The notes: generated by a model not told the origin, from the letters alone. A DNA stretch of 64,000 nucleotides from Sinobacterium caligoides (GCF_003752585.1 NZ_RKHR01000003.1:620001-684000); one strand, 5' to 3'. Shown: positions 1 to 9,881, counted from the first letter of the stretch. Made by a program: numbers and translations.

Positions 1-2830
1 GATCGAGTTCGAAGCTCTCATCCTCAAACCAGCGACTCACCTCAACGCTATCGTCCGACCCCACACGGTTAATCTGCAAGTTATCGTCCGCCCGACTAAA
101 CCACAAGTCATGCAGCGATGCCTCTTCAAAGACCGCGGTATCGATACTGTCGACCGAGTCATCATGGTTAAAGATAACATCAGCACCATCGCCTTCAGCA
201 AACAGATAGGTGTCGCTCCCCCCCTCAACCGTCTCGGTCATGCTATCGCCAATCAACAGATCGGCACCAGCGTCGCCTGTGAGAGTGTCGTTGCCGGCAC
301 CGCCTTCGAGGCGGTCGTTGCCAGCCTGGCCGAAAAGTAGATCATGGCCTTGACCACCGTGTACCACATCATCACCGATGGTGCCCATCAGACGATCATC
401 CAGATCACTTGCTGCTGCATTATTGATGGCGAGTACTTGTATTTCACTCTCATTGAGATCTGATGCTCCGGTCGCATCCGAGAGGAATATCACTTCCTCA
501 ATACGATTAGCCACGTTGCTGCTATAGGCACCTTTCAGCGTGATCGAGCCATTATTTGCAGCATTATCAGGATCGATAATCTGCATGACGATATCACCAG
601 CCATGGTATGACTAAAAGTCACCATCTCCGCTGTGATATCAGCCGCTAATACCAGCGTATCCGCACGATGATAAGAGCTTGACTGATTACTGCCGTAGCC
701 GGTATCGGTAATCACATCGTGGCCATCACCGAGGGCATAGTGATAAGTATCCGCGCTATAGCCACCCGTTAGCGTGTCATTACCTTTACCGCCACGGTAG
801 CTATTCTGATAGGCCCTAGAACTCGATGTGATTTGAGACGTCGTCAGGGTGTCATTACCAGCTCCGCCATCCAAGGTATTATTACCGAAAGCATAAGCCG
901 TTAAGATATCGTTACCCGCACCGCCGAACAACTCACCAAGTCCCGTTAAAGCATCACTTCCCTCCCCTCCAAACAACCTATTTCTACCGCTATTATCTAT
1001 GATATGGTCGTCACCTTCTCCACCATATAAGACGTCATTACCACCTTCACCATCTAAGGTGTCACTTCCACTATTGCCATAAATAATGTCGTCACCCGCA
1101 CCTCCATTAAGGCTATCAGCGCCATCTAGACCGACAATAATATTATTGCCGCTGTCCGCGACAATCACGTCATCTACATCACTCCCTACAGTAGGCGACG
1201 ACAGACTGGGAATTAGATTAATCAACTCACTTTCAAAAATGGGTAATAATGCCTCGAAATCCTCAATTTCTGATATCGCATATATAAAAAGGTCTTCCGT
1301 ATCAAATAATGATGTTTCCATGACAGCCATCGCTGCGACCAATAGCGTATCGATTGACGCCTTATCACCATTCGCCTCGCCCATGAAACCAACTATCTGC
1401 TCGTAATATTCGTAATATATCGCCGCAACATAGTCATTAGCACTGAACGTCGGTTCAGCAGCCTCAACATCAATCAAAAAACCTATTAATTCGCTATCAA
1501 TAAGTTGAGTGGCGCCTGACTCAAAATCATAAACTGCATCAGGTAGAATGTCTGACAACAGCCCATTAGCTACTACAATATTCACTAATGTGTTTCGCGC
1601 TAAAGTAGCATAGGCATTTCGATAAGCTTCACCAGTCGACTTAACGACGCCATCCTCCCTCCATTGACCATCCCCTATATTGAGGATATCTAATCCACTA
1701 AAACTCTTTAACACACCGAGCTGCTCGACAGACAAAGCCACCCCTGCTCTGCTAAACGTCACATTTCCCTGCTCGTCTGCAGCTAAGCCAGAATCAGGAT
1801 CAATAGCACTGAGTTGTATATTTTCTACACCAGCCCAAGCCACTAAAATCTGATCGATATTATTCGCTATCGATGCAATGCTCCCGCCATTAATTAAGCT
1901 AATCATTTCTGATTGAGTAGCATTATCAAGCGACATAGCAATATGTAAGTCAGCAACAACGCCTAAACCCTTAATATTAGCGACAACCTCCACCGCAGTA
2001 TCATGAGTCACTTCGCCTACATAAGTCGATAACGTCGGATCTGAGGTAAATAATACATCGGCCGCAATCCCTGTCGCGCCTCCAGCGACACCTGCCTCAC
2101 CATTTTCCCATTCAAAAGTGCCCTGACGAGCCAACTGTGCGTCACCTTGGCCACCCTCAACAGCAACGTGCGCCAGACTAACGCTAGCAATACCAACCTC
2201 AGATAAGCTACGCAGTTCATCTGCCTGGCTTACGCCATCACCATTGCTATCCTGCCAAACTTGTAACTCAGCAAAGCGCTCATCAGATTCATCGATAATA
2301 CCATCTTTATTACTATCTAGATCAGCCAGCTCCTCATATCCAGTACGCTCAGGGCTGCCAAACAACTCCGAAATATCATTGATCACGCCGTCCCGGTTTT
2401 TATCCATTACCAAGAAACCATCATCGGCGTTTAGCCACGAGTTATTGGTGGCAAAACCATTGCCATTTAAATCAAACTGCGCATTACTTTCTTCGAGAGA
2501 CGTAAAGTGAATTCCATCGCCATTGAGATCTAAAACAAGGGGGTCTTTCGGCAATGAACGATCAGAGTTATTATTACCGCCAAATAATTGTTCATCCATA
2601 TCCTCAAGCATTTTTTTACGATCAACTTTTAGATCAACGATCTTTTTTGCCCCATCTATAACCCCACCTTGAAGCTCAGGCGCAGTATTAACTGGAATAA
2701 CGCCGATCGTATCTAGTAGTGCTTTAGCCGTTTCTCCACTCAGCCCATCACCAGAGTTATCATCAGCTATCGCTTTCGCTGCTTTAGCGACTGTAATAGC
2801 TTTGTTAGCAATATCAATTTCTTTTTTCAT
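1..2830 (-). CDS. RTX calcium-binding protein, probable type I secretion substrate (3' end outside window)
   Basis: An uninterrupted frame runs from an ATG at 2830 (GGAAAG ribosome site just upstream) off the left edge, giving about 943 residues. There is no Sec signal, as expected for a type I secretion substrate. Residues about 95-215 carry EF-hand-like calcium loops (DLNGDG, DKNRDG, DSNKDG, DSNGDG). A middle region of about 300 residues has no motif I recognise. From about residue 555 there are glycine/aspartate nonapeptides of the GGxGxDxL type (GGAGDDIIYG, GGEGDDHII, GGAGNDTL), interspersed with haemolysin-related segments. RTX repeats fold into calcium-binding beta-rolls after export. 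The C-terminal secretion signal would lie outside the window. The ABC exporter/adaptor operon just upstream on the same strand is the obvious exporter. Whether it is a toxin, adhesin or enzyme cannot be told. Confidence 0.85.
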   Translation of the reverse strand, partial: MKKEIDIANKAITVAKAAKAIADDNSGDGLSGETAKALLDTIGVIPVNTAPELQGGVIDGAKKIVDLKVDRKKMLEDMDEQLFGGNNNSDRSLPKDPLVLDLNGDGIHFTSLEESNAQFDLNGNGFATNNSWLNADDGFLVMDKNRDGVINDISELFGSPERTGYEELADLDSNKDGIIDESDERFAELQVWQDSNGDGVSQADELRSLSEVGIASVSLAHVAVEGGQGDAQLARQGTFEWENGEAGVAGGATGIAADVLFTSDPTLSTYVGEVTHDTAVEVVANIKGLGVVADLHIAMSLDNATQSEMISLINGGSIASIANNIDQILVAWAGVENIQLSAIDPDSGLAADEQGNVTFSRAGVALSVEQLGVLKSFSGLDILNIGDGQWREDGVVKSTGEAYRNAYATLARNTLVNIVVANGLLSDILPDAVYDFESGATQLIDSELIGFLIDVEAAEPTFSANDYVAAIYYEYYEQIVGFMGEANGDKASIDTLLVAAMAVMETSLFDTEDLFIYAISEIEDFEALLPIFESELINLIPSLSSPTVGSDVDDVIVADSGNNIIVGLDGADSLNGGAGDDIIYGNSGSDTLDGEGGNDVLYGGEGDDHIIDNSGRNRLFGGEGSDALTGLGELFGGAGNDILTAYAFGNNTLDGGAGNDTLTTSQITSSSRAYQNSYRGGKGNDTLTGGYSADTYHYALGDGHDVITDTGYGSNQSSSYHRADTLVLAADITAEMVTFSHTMAGDIVMQIIDPDNAANNGSITLKGAYSSNVANRIEEVIFLSDATGASDLNESEIQVLAINNAAASDLDDRLMGTIGDDVVHGGQGHDLLFGQAGNDRLEGGAGNDTLTGDAGADLLIGDSMTETVEGGSDTYLFAEGDGADVIFNHDDSVDSIDTAVFEEASLHDLWFSRADDNLQINRVGSDDSVEVSRWFEDESFELD

Positions 2831-2907
2831 TTTCTTTCCATTATATCATTATTGTTTATATATCGAACAGTCGACAACACCCTTGTTTAAAAATTAGAAA
2901 CACTGCA

Positions 2908-3116
2908 CTATTCTTTTGTAAAGTTAATCGCACCAATCAGTTTACCAGGGTCTTTCAACATACATCCCCGCACCACGAAGCGCACCCACATCTGCTTATT
3001 GACCTGCCAGCTGCTACCGCAGCCAATATTGCGCTACTCAAGTTCCTCTTGCTGGTGAAAGATAACCAATGGCCAAGCTCATGCATTTCTCTAACGTCAT
3101 CCTTTACGCTCCATGC
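2908..3116 (-). pseudogene. Decayed coding remnant between RTX gene and T1SS operon
   Basis: The 341-base gap 2831-3171 has no intact gene, but two overlapping minus-strand frames look protein-like. One (3116 to 2955) contains VREMHELGHWLSF, with an HExxH-like string. The other (about 3033 to 2908) reads GCGSSWQVNKQMWVRFVVRG and ends at TAG. Joined by a one-base shift they would give a plausible 65-residue C-terminal fragment. There is no start codon with a ribosome site. I do not recognise the family, and chance similarity is possible. Confidence 0.3.
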
Positions 3117-3171
3117 TCATAAAATATTATTTTTCAACCAATACCGAACCAAATAGACTTAAATCGATGAC

Positions 3172-3813
3172 CTATCGACTAATCGCATTTTTATTATTCA
3201 AAATTCTATTGAATATATACATATATGAAAAAAACTCGCCCTCTATTCTATAAACCTCCCCGATCAATTTCAGTTGCTGACGACACATGCTCCGCCCATG
3301 AAATGACGAGAAATATTTATCCCTATAGCTCTCATCCATGGCCAACCGAAGTAAATCATAAGACCCTTCGCCCGCTACCAATAGCTTTATATCAATATGA
3401 ACAGCATCAGAATATATATCCCGACCATTTTCATTATCATATTTCTGGATAATTTCATCCGCCATTATCACTTTCGACTCATCCTTACTCGACGCAAGAA
3501 ATCTCGCCATATATAAAGATTCGGTTGTGCAGACCCCACCATCGTCTAAACAGGTGGAGCGATCACTATAGAGCTTAAATATTTCTGCATCACGATCACC
3601 AGACAAAAGGTTAACAAGCCTATCCTCCCCCGTATTAATCTCAACAGAACGAGAGGATTTTATGCAATCGGCATTCCAGCTAACGACCCATGCCATATCA
3701 TCCCTCAGGCCATCCAGCTCTTTATCGATCCAATAAAAAAGCACATTGAGCAATACAAAAACAACAACAATAAATATAAGAATACCGATAAGCAGTTTCT
3801 TAAACATATTCAA
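3172..3813 (-). CDS. Membrane-anchored protein of unknown function, T1SS operon
   Basis: 213 residues. An N-terminal hydrophobic segment (residues about 5-29, LLIGILIFIVVVFVLLNVLF) is followed by a soluble, probably periplasmic domain with several cysteines (ADCIKSS, STCLDDGGVCTTES, SMCRQQ) that could form disulfides. I do not recognise a family. The start overlaps the stop of the upstream gene by four bases (ATGA), so it is very likely translationally coupled as the last gene of the HlyB/HlyD operon. A role in secretion or in protecting the producer would be inference from position only. Base composition is more AT-rich than the two transporter genes. Confidence 0.7.
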   Translation of the reverse strand: MNMFKKLLIGILIFIVVVFVLLNVLFYWIDKELDGLRDDMAWVVSWNADCIKSSRSVEINTGEDRLVNLLSGDRDAEIFKLYSDRSTCLDDGGVCTTESLYMARFLASSKDESKVIMADEIIQKYDNENGRDIYSDAVHIDIKLLVAGEGSYDLLRLAMDESYRDKYFSSFHGRSMCRQQLKLIGEVYRIEGEFFSYMYIFNRILNNKNAISR

Positions 3814-4319
3814 ACCTTCTTCCGAGCAACAATCAGACTAATAAAAACATACATAACAAGCGTAAATACAAAAATTTCCAACCAAGTAAGATAAGGACCA
3901 AAATCCAAATACGCCTCACCAAAACCCTCAATATCATCAACATCATTGCTATCGAATGATACTGACACGGCGTATTGCAAGAAACTAAGGAAAGGAGGGC
4001 GAATATATTTCACGCACACATTATCTCCCAGGTGAGGAAGCAATTTAGGCTTAAAATAATACTCATTAGTCCAGATCGGAAAGATCTGCACATCAACCCT
4101 ACCCGGCGGTTTAACATCAAAATGCACCCTCCCAGCACCTCGCCTCCCACTAGTCTGCCCTATGTTCTCGAACACACCGCAAACCTCTAACACCTGATCG
4201 AAATCACTCTCTGACCTCAAGGAATAATCCAAACAATAAACGGATAAACCGGCAATCCAAACAAGAAAAAACAATGTATCAAAGCGCAAATAGAAGCGGC
4301 GACTCTTTAGAAATTTCAT
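3810..4319 (-). CDS. Two-TM membrane protein of unknown function, T1SS operon
   Basis: 169 residues with a hydrophobic segment near residues 14-32 (LFFLVWIAGLSVYCL) and another near the C-terminus (about 145-165, LEIFVFTLVMYVFISLIVA). The loop between them is probably periplasmic. The outline resembles DUF3592-like membrane proteins, but that is only a shape comparison. Four-base ATGA overlaps on both sides tie it to the HlyD gene upstream and the next unknown gene downstream. Function is unknown. Confidence 0.7.
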   Translation of the reverse strand: MKFLKSRRFYLRFDTLFFLVWIAGLSVYCLDYSLRSESDFDQVLEVCGVFENIGQTSGRRGAGRVHFDVKPPGRVDVQIFPIWTNEYYFKPKLLPHLGDNVCVKYIRPPFLSFLQYAVSVSFDSNDVDDIEGFGEAYLDFGPYLTWLEIFVFTLVMYVFISLIVARKKV

Positions 4320-5737
4320 CGCTCCCGCAACCCCTCTTGCCCGTGCCTTAACAAAGGCGCCAAGAAGAATTCGATGATGCGTCGCTGGCCTATTTTGACC
4401 TCGGCGGTTACCGCCATGCCGGGGATCAGTTCGACGTCCTTACCGTCGACGCGAATGGTGTTCTTATCCATCAATAAGTGCATGCCATAAAGGAGGCCGC
4501 GCTGTTCGTCGATGGTGGCGTCGTCGGAGACGTTCTTCACTTCGCCGTCGATTAAGCCATATTTGGTAAAGGGGAAGGTGTGGATTTTAATTTCTGCCGC
4601 CATACCTTCGTGTACAAAACCGATGTCTTTATTCTCTAACATCACCTCTACCTCCAGCTGTTGATCGCTGGGCACGATGATCATCAGCACCTGCGCTTCG
4701 GTAACGACACCACCGACAGTGTTAACCACCAACTCTTTCACTTCGCCGCTAACAGGGGCGTAGAGTTTCTGCTTAGCATCGAGGTCGACGGCCTTGCTCA
4801 GCTGCTCGTTTAACGAGGCCAACTGTTGCTGTAGCTCGGTAATTTTTAACAACTCCTGCGCCGCTGCCTGCGCCGTTAAGGTGCTCAGCTGGTGTCCCAC
4901 CTGCTGACGCTCGGCCTCGAGCTGCTTCAGTTGATAACGCTGGCTCACCAGGTCCTGACTCATCTGAATACGCTGCTGTTCTAGCTGCAAATATTCCTCT
5001 TCGGAGGCGTACTGTTTCTCGTGCAGCCCCTTCATCGAACTTGCTCGCTTCTCAACGATCGGCAGAATACGCTGCAGCTTATCGATCTCCGCCTCGGCGG
5101 CGTGCTGTGCCGATTCGTTTTGCAACAGGCCGCTCTGCAGCCGCTGCTGTTCACCGTGGTATTGCTGCCAACGCTGCCACAGTAGCCGTTTAAATAAACT
5201 GCGGTCGGCCGCCAATACCGTCTCATCGACTTGCAGCAAGAGGTTATCGGGTGTTAACGGTACGGTATCTTCGCCCTCTGCTTTCTGCTGTGTCAGTAGC
5301 GCCAACAACGAGCGACTCACCGCCGCTTGCAGGTTAAGCTGGTAATACTCACCCTGTAAGCGCTGCTTCTCCGCCGTTGTCTGTGCACTATCGAGCTCGA
5401 TCAGCAGCTGGCCCGCCTCAACATGTTCGCCCTCGTGGACGAGTATCTGTTCGACCACGCCCTTTTCCAACGGCTGAATCTGCTTCACCCGCGAGCTGGG
5501 AATAATCTTGCCTTCGGCACTGGCGACAATATTCACCTCGCCAATACAGGCCCACAGCAAGCCAATCGCAAACAGCGCCAACAAGATATAACCGGTCCAA
5601 CGCGGTATCGGGTTCGGTGGCGAGTCTTGAATCTCCAACGCCGCCGGCTGAAAGGCGACAATTTCCCGCGTCTTAGCGCCATCGCCAAGCTCTGCCCGGT
5701 TACGCCAGGCCTCTACCAGTGCATGCCAAGCCTTCAT
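4316..5737 (-). CDS. HlyD-family periplasmic adaptor of type I secretion system
   Basis: 473 residues, normal for HlyD. A cytoplasmic N-terminus is followed by one transmembrane helix (about residues 48-68). A lipoyl/barrel half motif follows (VVEQILVHEGEHVEAGQLLIELD), then a long coiled-coil region rich in Gln/Leu/Glu (about 115-320). The second barrel half is YAPVSGEVKELVVNTVGGVV, and a C-terminal beta-domain ends in the HlyD-typical GMAVTAEVKIGQRRIIEFFLAPLLR. The protein would bridge the ABC exporter to an outer-membrane TolC-type channel, which is not in this window. It overlaps the ABC gene by four bases, so the two are co-translated. Confidence 0.93.
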   Translation of the reverse strand: MKAWHALVEAWRNRAELGDGAKTREIVAFQPAALEIQDSPPNPIPRWTGYILLALFAIGLLWACIGEVNIVASAEGKIIPSSRVKQIQPLEKGVVEQILVHEGEHVEAGQLLIELDSAQTTAEKQRLQGEYYQLNLQAAVSRSLLALLTQQKAEGEDTVPLTPDNLLLQVDETVLAADRSLFKRLLWQRWQQYHGEQQRLQSGLLQNESAQHAAEAEIDKLQRILPIVEKRASSMKGLHEKQYASEEEYLQLEQQRIQMSQDLVSQRYQLKQLEAERQQVGHQLSTLTAQAAAQELLKITELQQQLASLNEQLSKAVDLDAKQKLYAPVSGEVKELVVNTVGGVVTEAQVLMIIVPSDQQLEVEVMLENKDIGFVHEGMAAEIKIHTFPFTKYGLIDGEVKNVSDDATIDEQRGLLYGMHLLMDKNTIRVDGKDVELIPGMAVTAEVKIGQRRIIEFFLAPLLRHGQEGLRER

Positions 5738-7914
5738 GCTTTCACCCCCGCAGCGTCATTGCGCGTTGTCGGCTGCGCCGGTGACTCTTGCTGATAGCTG
5801 TTTAGGCGCGCGTAGTGCCCCCCTTTCGCCACCAACTGTGTATGGCTGCCCTGCTCAACAATCACTCCCTTCTCCATCACCACAATACGATCGCACTGGC
5901 GCACGGTGGTTAGGCGGTGGGCAATAATAAAGACTGTACGGCCACGGCTGATCGCCGCCATATTGTCTTGAATGATGCGTTCTGATTCATAATCCAAGGC
6001 ACTGGTCGCCTCATCAAAGATGAGGATTTTCGGGTTGGTAATTAACGCCCGAGCAATCGCCAAGCGCTGGCGCTGACCACCGGAGAGGTTGCTGCCCTGC
6101 TCGCTAATCATGGTGTCGTAGCCCTGCGGTAGATCGGCGATAAATTCGTGGGCACCGGACATTTTCGCCGCTGCGACTACACGCTCCATCGGTACCGCCG
6201 GATCTGATAGGGCGATGTTCTCGCGCACACTGCGGTTAAACAGAAAGTTTTCTTGCAGCACCACACCAATCTGCTTGCGCAGCCAAACCGTATCCATCAT
6301 CGACAGATCGACACCGTCAACCAACACACGCCCAGCTTCCGGTGCATAGAGGCGCTGCAGTAACTTGGTAATGGTCGACTTACCAGAGCCGGAGCGACCC
6401 ACAAGACCGATCACCTCGCCCGGTTTTACCTGTAGATGGACGTCGTCCAAGATCAACGGGCCATCAGCCTGATAGCGAAAACGCACATGATCAAAACTCA
6501 CCGCCCCCTGCAAGCTGGGCAAGCGCGAGCGGTTAGGGTTAAAGCCCGGCTCCCGCGGTGTGTTCAAAATATCACCCAAGCGCTTCACCGAGATACCGGC
6601 CTGCTGGAAATCTTGCCACAGCTGCACCAGCTTCAAAATCGGGCCGCTCACCCTTCCTGCCAGCATATTGAAGGCGATCAGCTGCCCCACCGTCAACTCT
6701 CCCGCCATCACCAGGTGGGCGCCCCACCAAACGATACCGAGCGTCATCAGTTTGTTAATTAGGCCGGCTATCTGATTAGCAACGTTATTCAAATTCTGAC
6801 TGCGGAAAGAGGCGTGCACATAGTCGGACATATGATCTTCCAACTTGCGGCGCATCTGTGGCTCTACCGCCATCGCCTTCACGGTACCAATACCGGTAAT
6901 CGACTCGGTGAGGAAGGCGGTATTGGCGGCACCGTGCTTAAACTTGTCGTCCAAGCGGTGGCGAAGCATCGGCGTGATAATAATTGATAGCAACACATAA
7001 CAAGGGATCGTCGCCAGCACCACCCAGGTCAGCAGCGAGCTGTAATACCACATCACGGCGATGAAGATAAACACAAAAAACAGGTCGACGACCAACGTTA
7101 ACGCGGTACCGGTAATGAAGTTGCGAATGGTGTCCAGCTCGCGCACCCGCGCCACATTCTGCCCCACCTGACGCGACTCAAAGTAGGCCAAGGGCAAGCT
7201 CATCAGGTGGTGGTACAACCTTGAACCCAACTCGACATCGACCCGGTTAGTGGTATGGCTAAAGATATAATTACGCACCCCGCCGATAATGGCCTCAAAG
7301 ACCACCACCACAAAGAAACCGACGGCTAACACATCCAACGTGGTAAAGCCGCGGTGAACTAACACCTTATCCATCACCACCTGAAAGAACAGCGGCGTCA
7401 TCAAAGCAAATAGTTGCAGGAAAAAGGAGGCAATAATTACCTCGGCAAACAGCCGGCGGTATTTCACCAGCGAGGGAATAAACCAGGTGATATCGAACTT
7501 CTGCTGCAAGCTCTCACCAAAGCCTTGCCGACGCACTAATGCGATCAACTCACCCGACCACAGCGCCGTCAGCTGGGCCGTATCGACCGAACGCGGCGCC
7601 TGCTCAGCTAAGTCGTGCATCAAAAAGCTACGGTTACCCTCGCTATCTTTGGCGGTACGCGCCAAGATCACGTAACGATCATCCACCGTCTTGATAATCG
7701 CCGGTAAGAACTTATCGTCCAGGCGTTCAATAGAGAGGCTGAGTTTTTTTGCCTTCAGTGTGACCGACTTTGCCGCCAGCAAGATGTCATCGTCAGAGAA
7801 GACTTGCCCCGGCTTGGCAAATTGGTGCGCCAACTGATCTGGCTCGACAGGCAGCTGATGGAAGCGAGCAATCGCCACCAAACATAGCAGCCCGCTATCC
7901 TTGTTGTTATCCAT
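5734..7914 (-). CDS. HlyB-like type I secretion ABC transporter with inactive C39-like domain
   Basis: 726 residues, close to HlyB in length and text (LQLFALMTPLFFQVVMDKVLVHRGF is a hallmark). Residues 1-130 are a C39-peptidase-like domain: the usual DCG cysteine is replaced by Ser (DSGLLCL), so it should bind but not cleave substrate. The transmembrane domain spans about 150-430. The nucleotide-binding domain has Walker A GRSGSGKST (506-514), signature LSGGQ (610-614), Walker B ILIFDE (630-635) and switch His 666. It energises one-step export of a substrate with an uncleaved C-terminal signal, most simply the RTX protein at 1-2830. It is the first gene of a four-gene overlapping operon. The ribosome site is weak. 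Confidence 0.95.
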   Translation of the reverse strand: MDNNKDSGLLCLVAIARFHQLPVEPDQLAHQFAKPGQVFSDDDILLAAKSVTLKAKKLSLSIERLDDKFLPAIIKTVDDRYVILARTAKDSEGNRSFLMHDLAEQAPRSVDTAQLTALWSGELIALVRRQGFGESLQQKFDITWFIPSLVKYRRLFAEVIIASFFLQLFALMTPLFFQVVMDKVLVHRGFTTLDVLAVGFFVVVVFEAIIGGVRNYIFSHTTNRVDVELGSRLYHHLMSLPLAYFESRQVGQNVARVRELDTIRNFITGTALTLVVDLFFVFIFIAVMWYYSSLLTWVVLATIPCYVLLSIIITPMLRHRLDDKFKHGAANTAFLTESITGIGTVKAMAVEPQMRRKLEDHMSDYVHASFRSQNLNNVANQIAGLINKLMTLGIVWWGAHLVMAGELTVGQLIAFNMLAGRVSGPILKLVQLWQDFQQAGISVKRLGDILNTPREPGFNPNRSRLPSLQGAVSFDHVRFRYQADGPLILDDVHLQVKPGEVIGLVGRSGSGKSTITKLLQRLYAPEAGRVLVDGVDLSMMDTVWLRKQIGVVLQENFLFNRSVRENIALSDPAVPMERVVAAAKMSGAHEFIADLPQGYDTMISEQGSNLSGGQRQRLAIARALITNPKILIFDEATSALDYESERIIQDNMAAISRGRTVFIIAHRLTTVRQCDRIVVMEKGVIVEQGSHTQLVAKGGHYARLNSYQQESPAQPTTRNDAAGVKA

Positions 7915-8233
7915 AAGTACGCTACATATTATTTTCTAACAGTTATAACATGCCTGTCGGTCGCATAACCACAAAATAAATACAGCGTACTTCTAAAGTC
8001 GAACGTAGCAAACAAAACAATAGAAAAACCAGCACTCAACCTAGAGCACGCAACGCAGTCACTAATTAACACTAGCTAATTATAGGGAATATAGTTCTGA
8101 TGAATACAGTCAAATATTCCAATCAAGATTATGGTGTGAATTTACCGCAAACACTTATGACAAGCAGCAGCTGAAACTGCCACGCAGCAATACAGACATA
8201 GCGTCGATCGACTAACAGCCCAGTCCCGAGCCG
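7915..8233. other. Intergenic region upstream of T1SS operon
   Basis: This AT-rich stretch separates the T1SS operon start from the 3' end of the next minus-strand gene. It should contain the T1SS promoter, but I find no convincing -35/-10 pair or operator. No ORF or RNA signature is visible. Confidence 0.4.
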
Positions 8234-9463
8234 TTAGCCACCATAAAAGTAATAACAGACAGAAATTGCCGCGATGATGCCGGCAAGGTCAGCCGTTAAA
8301 CCACACACCAACGCATGCCGACCGTTCTTAATACCCACGGCACCAAAATAGACCGCCAAGACATAAAACGTAGTTTCTGTACTGCCCTGGAAGATGGCCG
8401 CCAAACGCCCCGCAAAAGAATCGACACCATGATGCGCCATGGCCTCTAACATCATCGCCCTCGCCCCAGAGCCACTGAACGGTTTCATGATCGCCGTGGG
8501 CAAGGCATCGACAAAGCGTGTGTCGCCATCGAGCATCAGTACAAGCGAAGCAATTAAATGTAAAAGATAATCGAGCGCCCCCGAGGCACGCAATAACGCG
8601 ATCGCTAGCAACATCGCCAGCAGATAGGGAATTAGCTGGATCGACTGTGCAAACCCCTCTTTTGCGCCCTCGATAAACTCATCGTAGACAGCCACTTTGC
8701 GCAAGCCAGCAACCAGCACAAAACTGAACACGAGCAACAGCAAAACACCATTGCCCATCGCGGTCGATAAGCTACCAATCGCCGTCGTGGTTAAGGTACC
8801 CATGTAAAACACTAGCGCCATGATCGAACCAAAAATCAACGCCCCATAGCCGAGCACCACACTATTAAGCAGTGAGATACGCTGAAATAACGACACAATC
8901 GCGACACCCGCTAACGTCGAAGCGGTGGTCGCCAGTAGTATGGGAAGAAAAATATCAGCAGGGGCAGCCGCGCCTTGCTGGGCACGGTAGAGGAATACAG
9001 TAACAGGCACCAGTGTCACCGAGGAGGTATTCAGCACTAAAAAGAGGATTTGTGCATTGGTAGCAACTGACTTATTGGGGTTAAGCGTCTGCAGGTCTTG
9101 CATCGCCTTTAAGCCAAGCGGCGTCGCAGCATTATCAAGACCTAGCACATTGGCGGTGAGGTTCATCGTGACACTACCGTAGGCCGGATGACCACGAGGC
9201 ACCTCCGGCATGAGGCGTGATAGCAGTGGCTCAAATAGCTTGGCAAAGAAACCAACGACACCGGCTTTTTCACCGACCCGCATCAACCCCATCCACAAAG
9301 ACAACACGCCAATCAAGCCCAGCGCGATTTCAGCCGCAAGCTTCGAGCTATCAAACAACGCCTTCACCGACGTGGACAACACCTCAACATGGCCATTGAA
9401 AAGCTGAATAGCAATCGCCAGCGTCGCTGTCGCAAAGAAGAATAACCACACTCGATTTAGCAC
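8234..9463 (-). CDS. SpmA/SpmB-type nucleoside-recognition (gate) domain membrane protein
   Basis: 409 residues, strongly hydrophobic with about ten membrane segments. The N-terminal half reads like SpmA (NLTANVLGLDNAATPLGLKAMQDLQTLN) and the C-terminal half like SpmB (LPTAIMKPFSGSGARAMMLE, GSTETTFYVLAVYFGAVGIKNGRHAL). It is therefore the fused form common in Proteobacteria. The family carries the Gate/nucleoside-recognition fold; in spore formers SpmA/SpmB affect core dehydration, and the role in non-sporulating bacteria is not established. The start is GTG at 9463, with AGGT six bases upstream; the nearby ATGs are out of frame. It appears to be monocistronic. Confidence 0.88.
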   Translation of the reverse strand: MLNRVWLFFFATATLAIAIQLFNGHVEVLSTSVKALFDSSKLAAEIALGLIGVLSLWMGLMRVGEKAGVVGFFAKLFEPLLSRLMPEVPRGHPAYGSVTMNLTANVLGLDNAATPLGLKAMQDLQTLNPNKSVATNAQILFLVLNTSSVTLVPVTVFLYRAQQGAAAPADIFLPILLATTASTLAGVAIVSLFQRISLLNSVVLGYGALIFGSIMALVFYMGTLTTTAIGSLSTAMGNGVLLLLVFSFVLVAGLRKVAVYDEFIEGAKEGFAQSIQLIPYLLAMLLAIALLRASGALDYLLHLIASLVLMLDGDTRFVDALPTAIMKPFSGSGARAMMLEAMAHHGVDSFAGRLAAIFQGSTETTFYVLAVYFGAVGIKNGRHALVCGLTADLAGIIAAISVCYYFYGG

Positions 9464-9764
9464 ATCATACCTATAGACTCGTTAATTTGCTGCCGTACAC
9501 GACAAGGGGGTGAGCGATGACATACGCCGTATTTCTATCGCATCAACTCATACACTATAGAGCCATGCTATGTGATACGCACAAAAAATGACATGCGGCT
9601 CGACAATAGTTTGCGCTCTAATACCCAATTCAACAATAACGATTAGCTAAGCGAACAACAATGGGCTAAGCCGCCCAGATTTACAGCTACGCCGAATAAG
9701 TAACCACTTACACCCTATGCGGTGTACAGTGAAAGTTAATAACTACTATCAACAGCAAATTATT

Positions 9765-9848
9765 GATAGCGATGCTTTCAACCCTGCTATAACGCCGGGG
9801 CTACCACCCAACGTTTAGTTATTCTACAACGTAAAAAGCATCGCTATC
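9765..9848. repeat. 14-bp perfect inverted repeat with 56-base loop
   Basis: GATAGCGATGCTTT at 9765-9778 is the exact reverse complement of AAAGCATCGCTATC at 9835-9848. It lies in the 418-base gap 9464-9881, downstream of the small secreted-protein gene. No uridine tract follows on the minus strand, so it is not a classical terminator. The rest of the gap shows no gene. Confidence 0.55.
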
Positions 9849-9881
9849 GTGGCTTTAATCCGCCTTTAAAACTAACTCCGC

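Noticed and set aside
3225-4190. Plus-strand frames at 3225-3452 and 3975-4190
   Set aside because: They are antisense to the overlapping T1SS operon genes, without ribosome sites.
5734-7914. Peptidase-containing (bacteriocin-type) exporter
   Set aside because: The C39 catalytic Cys is Ser in DSG and the rest matches HlyB, whose domain is non-catalytic.
9721-9850. Integron attC site around the inverted repeat
   Set aside because: The required RYYYAAC and GTTRRRY core sites are not present in the correct positions.
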